NCBI GenBank assembly: GCA_951213105.1 | Contig: OX578149.1 | Location: 3,385,606-3,449,605 of the forward strand | Direction of reading: 5' to 3' | DNA from: Amaurobius ferox | Taxonomy: Eukaryota; Arthropoda; Arachnida; Araneae; Amaurobiidae | Length of the DNA: 64,000 nt | Shown here: one piece after another, positions 58,161 through 64,000 of the stretch | How the letters are laid out: every line of letters begins with the position of its first letter | How positions within the stretch are numbered: position 1 is the stretch's first letter | The notes under the pieces: model-generated | Databases searched by the model: none | What the model was told of the DNA's origin: nothing | The model's input: only the letters and a program-made list of their open reading frames with translations | Translations under genes and position numbers: made by a program

Positions 58161-59341
58161 GTGAAATCAGCAGCTGCAATTTAATATTTTCATTGTATAC
58201 CTGTGCTTTTGAAAAGTTATAAAATAATATATATATATTTTATCTATATATATCAGGTATATATTTTATCTATAACAATAAAAAAAAATATTTTTATAAA
58301 GCATAAATTTAAAACAATGCACAAAATAAATAATAAATTAAAAATTAATAAAAATTGCTAAACCCTTATTCTCACAAGCAGCAGTTTTATTTATTGTGAT
58401 ATAAAAGTATTGTAAGAAAAAAAATAAAAATTGCTTATGATTTAAAAATAAAATATTAAATATTATATGAACAATGTTTAAAAATGCCTGTTGACCAGGG
58501 TTGGGGAAAATGGGGGATTTTTTTTTTAAACCAAAATCTATAGTTTAAAAAACAAAAAAAAACAATGTTTGGATCGATGAGGTTTTAATCAGTCAATCCT
58601 GCTGCTGATAATCGAAAGGGAAATTTGAAAGGCTCTTGTTTATGTCCTATATAGTACATAAATTAGCCCAACATAAGCCAACATTAGCCATCTACCACTT
58701 TCTTGAATAACTACTACACTCTACTACTACTATTACTACTAAGTAATTAATAATAATAAAAGAAAAATAAATTGACCAGTTTATTAAAAACATAAGAAAT
58801 ATATTATTAAATATATAAAAATATTAAAAAAATACTTAACATTTTTTACAATAATTCATATATATAGTATCAAAAATTGTTTAAAAAATATCTGTTTACA
58901 ATTGAATGGGTGAGTACCATAAGATAAAAGAGACAATTTGATGGACATTGAATTAAGCTTATATTTAGTGCTGTTTAAAGTATTTTCCTTCAGCCAAATC
59001 ACTTACAAAAATATTCCATATTTATTATAATTTCATAAATTTTACAGAATTAATTGCTGAAAGAATAGGCTTCTAAAAATATTACCCTCTATTTTATCAG
59101 AGCTGAGTAAAATATCACCACCTGTACCCTTCTAGTTTATCCCTTAAAATAAAGCATTATTTCCTTTCCTCTTCAAAATTAGAAAACTAAATAATCAAAG
59201 ACTTCTTTTAAAGTTACCATCATTTCAAAAAGCAGTGTGGAAAAAATATTACATTTCAGTTTCAAATGAATTAGGGAAAAAATAAAAGGTGAAAAATTTT
59301 CTGGAAAAAGATAGCGGAAAATTTTCCGACCCACATCTCTA
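57916..59341. mobile_element. Non-autonomous hAT-like element, 1.43 kb
   Basis: Ends TAGAGATGTGGGTTTTTC and inverted TAGAGATGTGGGTCGGAAAA. The 8 bases outside are GTCTCAGT (57908-57915) and GTCCCAAT (59342-59349), 6 of 8 matching. An inner GGAAAATTTTC block is also inverted at the two ends. TAG-type termini and an 8-bp duplication suit hAT. The interior is AT-rich and non-coding, with a TA microsatellite at 58137-58160. It lies in the intron between turret exons. Confidence 0.78.
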
Positions 59342-59621
59342 GTCCCAATTCTTCCCAACTGGGTAAATTTTTATTTTTAAGTTTATATTTGTTACTGTTG
59401 TGTAGATCAAATATTAGTTAGTTTCGTATGGATAGGAAATCTAAAATTTTATTCCCTAAGATATTTACTATCTTGGGGAATATAAATAAAGGATTGCATC
59501 ATAAATCCAGCACAGGAAAGGATTTTTTCCACCCAAACAATTATGTCCTCTATTAGATCCTCCCATTTTCAATTAATGTGTGTCTTTTTATATTTGTGTT
59601 AATTGTATAAAATATTTTCAG

Positions 59622-59679
59622 CTAATCAATATATAAAAGAGGGAAAAGATGAACCTAAGCTTTGCCGAGCCAATGCTAA
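59622..59679 (+). CDS. para: Sodium channel exon, domain I turret
   Basis: A 58-bp exon between ATATTTTCAG and GTACGT. CT joins the A carried over to give Thr, followed by NQYIKEGKDEPKLCRANA, and AA is carried to the next exon. The Cys aligns with the turret cysteine preceding the pore in Nav channels (LCG.. in para). The sequence is poorly conserved, as is usual for this loop, so support comes from splice sites, compatible phases on both sides and position. Vertebrate exon 7 is similar in size (64 bp as I recall). Confidence 0.88.
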
Positions 59680-59763
59680 GTACGTTCTTGTTGTTTTGTA
59701 ATCCATTGTTTTAATGTCAAGCATTTGTTGATCTGTTTTATATTTTAAATTTCTCATTGGCAG

Positions 59764-59908
59764 GCTATGCCCCGCGAACTACACATGTTTAACAGGCTTT
59801 GGAAGCAATCCAAACTATGGTTATACGAATTTTGATACATTTGGTTCAGCTTTGCTGTCATCTTTTAGATTAATGACTCAGGATTTTTGGGAAGATTTAT
59901 ATCAGTGT
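59764..59908 (+). CDS. para: Sodium channel exon, domain I pore loop
   Basis: A 145-bp exon. Acceptor GGCAG; G completes Lys, then [40 protein letters not shown] and FWEDLYQC. [33 protein letters not shown] is the P-loop of domain I. The D of TQD is the first residue of the DEKA selectivity ring, and F just after it is the aromatic position associated with tetrodotoxin sensitivity. NYT is a possible N-glycosylation site. The GTAAGT donor leaves phase 0 after Cys, where para has Leu. S6 is not in the window. Confidence 0.96.
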
Positions 59909-62900
59909 GTAAGTACACCTTTTTTTAAACTCAGTTGGCTTGGATTTAATGTGGATGCCTGTGATTTGCCACTTATGAGTGAAACCTAAATTTGTTGCTT
60001 ATGAGTGAAATCTAAATGTGTCATACTGACCACAGTGCTTGAACAGAACCTAGTGATATATTTCTGTTAGGAATGTCAATTTTTTGACAGGATAAAAAGT
60101 AAAATCAATGGACACTCCTTTATATAATTAAATTTCTGTGAAAGGCATCTCTTTTGCCATCAGGGACATAAAAATTTTGAGGAGTTACATTGCTCCTTAA
60201 AACAAATTATAAGATAAACAAATATTTTAAATGTATTTTTCAGCCTTTCATTTATTTCTACATAAAAATGTATACTAAACAAATCATTTGCTTATTGCTG
60301 CTCCGTCTAACTCTTACTGTAATAAAATTTTCTTTTACCATAAGGTTTCACATTCATTTCTTCTCAAGAAATGTATCAACTGCTCTGTGTGGTTAAGCTG
60401 AAAACCTGTAAAGTTATTCTCAGAAGATGGTGTAATGTAGCAGAATGTGTTCTGTTCCTGAACTTAGTTTCAATTATTTTTATAGCTGAAAACCTTGGCG
60501 TTTATCAACCTCAGAATTTTTACTGCATTGTTTAAGTTAGGAAATTCTGTGGAGTACTTTTCTTTTAGGCATTTCTGCAGCTGTTAGCAGCTGGGAAGAA
60601 AGGTAAAAGCTAGAGCTATTAAATCACATGGGATGCTCTGAAGTTGGGGATCGCCTGTTATCACTCAGTCTATGCAAAGGCGAGTTTGGTCATTGTTTTT
60701 AATGAATTTCGATGAGCCTTGCTTAGAAAAGGCATTTGTGCTGATATGTGAACGATGCATAATAAAGCATGTTTGCAGTCAGCAACATTATTTTTAAAAT
60801 TATGTATTGGGTCATTCGATATCAAATCAACAAAAAAAAAAGGGCATTTTCAACCTGACCCCTCCTGATTTTTTTTAAACTTTGGCTATTGTATTGTCCA
60901 CTCATATATAAGATACTATGCAAATCTCAACCTTCAATTTGCTTTAGTTTTTTATTTATAAAAATTTGGTACATTTTTTACAATTCTAGAATATTTAAAA
61001 TCTTATATCTGCTGACCTAATTATCAATTGTGTTGAAATAAGGCATATTTTGTAGTATAATGTACGGCCTTTCTGATGATATGTTACATGACTCTGTCAA
61101 TGATGTTTTTCATTTCAAAGTCATCCAATTTGACCTTTGACCTTGAATTTTAAAAAATGCATTACTTCAATTTTGCTGGAGAAAATATTATTTGTAGCTG
61201 TTACATTGCTGTCTATTATGAGAGTAGACTTAAGTTAGAACAAACATGGGATCTTTAGATAAAAAAATCTATTCAATAGTAAATTTTGAAGAAATCGATA
61301 AAAATAATACATTAAGTTCAATTTACAATGAAGCAAGAAATACACCGCTTACTTTGCATGCAAGAAATAATTTTCATTACTTTAAAAGATTTTTCAAGCT
61401 CAAAAAAGTTGCATTTTCTTTCAAAAAAGGGAAGAGAAACTTACTAAAAAGATTTTTTCAGTTCATAACTATCTGTAATTAATTAAAAGCACTGAAACTT
61501 TCAAACTGTTGATATATGGTTACCATATGCAGCACCACAAGGGGGTGCTAGGGGTGCTTCAGCACCCCCATTACAAATTGCACAAACACTCCTTTTCACT
61601 TAACAACTGCCCCTTATTTTAACAATTTTCAGTTTCTCCCTCTTTTTTTTAAAGTTGTTATTTTATTTATTGTTTAATGGATTTATAAATCTGAAATCAG
61701 ATATTTTTAGGGATTCTGGCTAAACCCAGTTCCAAATCACTGCACATGTACAAGATTTCAATAAAGAAATCTGTCGTGAACTCGCATCTATCACAAAAGG
61801 ATGCAGAGACAGTTAGTTTCATATTGAATTTGGCAGAACATTGTCAATATTCCATTATGATCTGTGCTAGCTTGTCCATAGTTTTCAAATTTCTTTTTAT
61901 TAAGTATTTTTTATGAATTAAGACCATGCAGAAATCAGTGGATAAAATATAATGAATTAAAGTTCCACAAGTAAACTATTTGTTTTTTTTTTAAACTATA
62001 CATGCTTCGCATGAAATAACTCATCTTTTCACTAATTTCTATGCATAGCACCCCCAACTGTGCAAGCCTGGCACCTCCTATGATGATTACTAGAAGGTAT
62101 ACGTGCCATATGACGTAATGCAAAAAGTTGCAAAGCTTTACCTGATATCATCATCGTGCAAATTGGAATATTAATTCTTAATTGCGTAGCAAAGTGAATT
62201 TGTGAAAAAATGTCCTTATAGAAGGAAGCAAAACAAAGATGAAATTGAAAACTCTATTCACTTTTATTTGTGAAAGATATCCATTACAAAAATAAGATTA
62301 CAAACACTTGGCAATACTTAGGCAAAGCTGTTTTATTTACAGAATGAGCTAACAAGCTCAACAGTTTTTCGTGTTGCTTTCTGGATCATCTTAAAGCAGT
62401 TTAGATTGTTAAGGTAATAGAAAATAACTATATTACCTAAAATCTTGTGGCTTGCACTTGTTGAAGCCACCAGAACTGGTGTCACACTTGACAAAAATCG
62501 TTCCTTTGGAAAAGATACTTCCAAGTAAATTTTATACTGAAAATCACCTTCCATGACTTCAAAATTATCGTAAAAAAAGTATTATGACCTAACGAAGTCA
62601 TACATAACATGGTCATTCAGACATTGATTATTCTCTAGTCTCGATCTATCCTATTCCATCTGGATCTGATCTGCATCTGTCATCCAATCTCGATCAGATT
62701 GCTCCTGCATCTGAGTCTGATCTCGGTTTTAACCTGAACTGCCCTAAGATGAGTCCACTATATATATCCAAAGATGAGATCGTAGCCGGAAACTCCATCG
62801 GATATGCAAATTACTTGCATACATGTCGAGCACACTATTTGCATGATTTGCATGCCGGAAAAGGTCACGATTCACTCCCGACAACGAAGTGAGTCCACAA

Positions 62901-63050
62901 GAATTTATAAGATGAATCACGTTCAAGGGAATTGTGAATTGTGAAGTTTACACATGTTTTTCCAACACCATCCGCTCTCCAGCAGCACTTGCGATCTTAC
63001 TATCCTCGGACACATGTAAGCCATGCACTGCTCCTAATCAATATTATTAT
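59909..63050. other. Presumed sodium-channel intron; no exon recognised
   Basis: Starts GTAAGT. The S6 exon (expected to read like RAAG...FYLVNLILAIVAM) was not found to the right edge. At 61540-61590, GGGGGTGCTAGGGGTGCTTC and then CAGCACCCCCA, and at 62046 TAGCACCCCCAACTGTGCAA, suggest the ends of a decayed DNA element about 500 bp long, without proven duplication. Confidence 0.45.
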
Positions 63051-63997
63051 CAGTGGTTGGAAAAACTACTTTATTTTTGTAGCGAACTACAACTACAACT
63101 AATTTATGACAAATGTAGTTAACTATAATTACAACTACTTATTTTAAATATAGTGACTACAAACTGCTTTTAAAATGTAGTCACTACATAACTATTTTTA
63201 TAAGATAAATTTTGCCACATCTTCAGTTTACACAATAGGTTGAGGATATGGGGATACATTAGTAATTTAACATACTTATTCTGAAGTAGAATTTACTAAT
63301 TCCTAAGTTTACTGATCAACTTACCTTAACAATCTTTATGCTTTTACCCACTTCTGAAAACAATAAAATAAAACAAAAATATAAAATAAAATAAAAGTAA
63401 AAAATATTTATTTAAAAACAAGTTTTAGTAGAATTTGCAACTCAAAATTGCAATCAGATAAGCAGAATCTTTTCGGACATAACATATCTGAATATATCCA
63501 TATAAAAAATCAAATTCATGAGGCAATGGCCTTCCTTACCTTGCAGCATTAAAAATCTTGTAGTTTCTCCACATTCTCTCTCAGGAACCGGCATAGGCAT
63601 TCGGCAGCAGAATGCATTGAATTCCATCTTCCATCTCGTCTTATTTGGTATGAGATGGGTACTTAGCTCTGCAGATATCTTGTCAGCTAAAACAACTGAC
63701 ATTTTTTATTTATTCCAACATGCTTGGCACTTTACAAATTGTACATCGTTGCGCAGAATATCAAATTTCATGTAAAGGAAGAAATGGTGATGACATGATA
63801 TTTAGAATGACACATTGTTTGCGTACTGAAGTAACGTTAAAAGTAGCATCAAAACTCAATACAAACTAGTGATTTATTGTATCACGCTACTCGCTACACT
63901 ATTTATTTTTAAAAGTAGCATGTTACACTACAAACTACTAGAAAAAATAGTGACTACTATAGTTTCGCTACTTGTAGCATGCTACTTCCGACCACTG
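63051..63997. mobile_element. Non-autonomous hAT-like element reaching the window edge
   Basis: Left end CAGTGGTTGGAAAAACTACT; right end is inverted CAGTGGTCGGAAGTAGCATG. The left flank is ATTATTAT (63043-63050), and the window stops after ATT of the right flank, consistent with an 8-bp duplication. Both subterminal regions are rich in GTAGT/ACTAC phrases. The interior has no transposase, only short meaningless frames. Confidence 0.78.
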
Positions 63998-64000
63998 ATT

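Overview
The window is animal nuclear DNA, AT-rich and packed with repeats. The only host gene I can support is part of a para/Nav1-type voltage-gated sodium channel on the + strand. Five exons encode most of domain I: S2-S3 (38430-38558), S3-S4 (51836-51927), S4-S5 linker, S5 and turret (54418-54636), turret (59622-59679), and pore loop (59764-59908). The reading frame joins cleanly across all four introns. The protein resembles arthropod Nav1, and large introns, hAT/mariner/Penelope-like debris and tRNA-derived SINEs suggest an arthropod, possibly a chelicerate. That assignment is an inference. Exons for the N-terminus and S1 and for S6 onward were not found and probably lie outside the window.

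Layout. 0.6-3 kb: a hAT element with an 8-bp target-site duplication (TSD), carrying a transposase pseudogene, a reverse transcriptase scrap, a 568-bp foldback MITE and a 57-bp SINE tail. 3.5-5.3 kb: Penelope-like reverse transcriptase fragments around a dispersed repeat. 5.6-7 kb: a Tc-type transposase tail, a 56-bp hairpin retroposon and a full tRNA-SINE. 7.7-17.3 kb: many copies of a ~780-bp repeat (R1) in both orientations; one copy is split by a 2.17-kb terminal-inverted-repeat (TIR) element carrying a ~141-bp tandem array. 19.3-20.5 kb: R1 and a relative, R2. 22.4-23 kb: a MITE and a second SINE. 23.6-27.4 kb: a decayed TTF/ZMYM1-like hAT on the minus strand. 28-30.5 kb: two R2 copies. 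32-36 kb: a hairpin element, a fossil hAT, a degenerate tandem array and a second copy of the 3.7-kb repeat.

38.4-60 kb: the sodium-channel exons. Their introns hold a stack of three retroposons, a mariner-type foldback element, another mini-retroposon, a 5.65-kb I-clade LINE with 12-bp TSD, an R1 copy, a GTGAC-rich cluster and a TIR element. The window ends in a short hAT-like element at 63051.

The most unusual signal is a set of very short (54-60 bp) insertions, several flanked by exact 13-18-bp duplications. They share a hairpin whose stem changes by compensated substitutions. They match the 3' domain of the window's tRNA-SINEs and look like tail-only retroposons. Three related elements sit one after another at a single target sequence near 40.66-40.93 kb.
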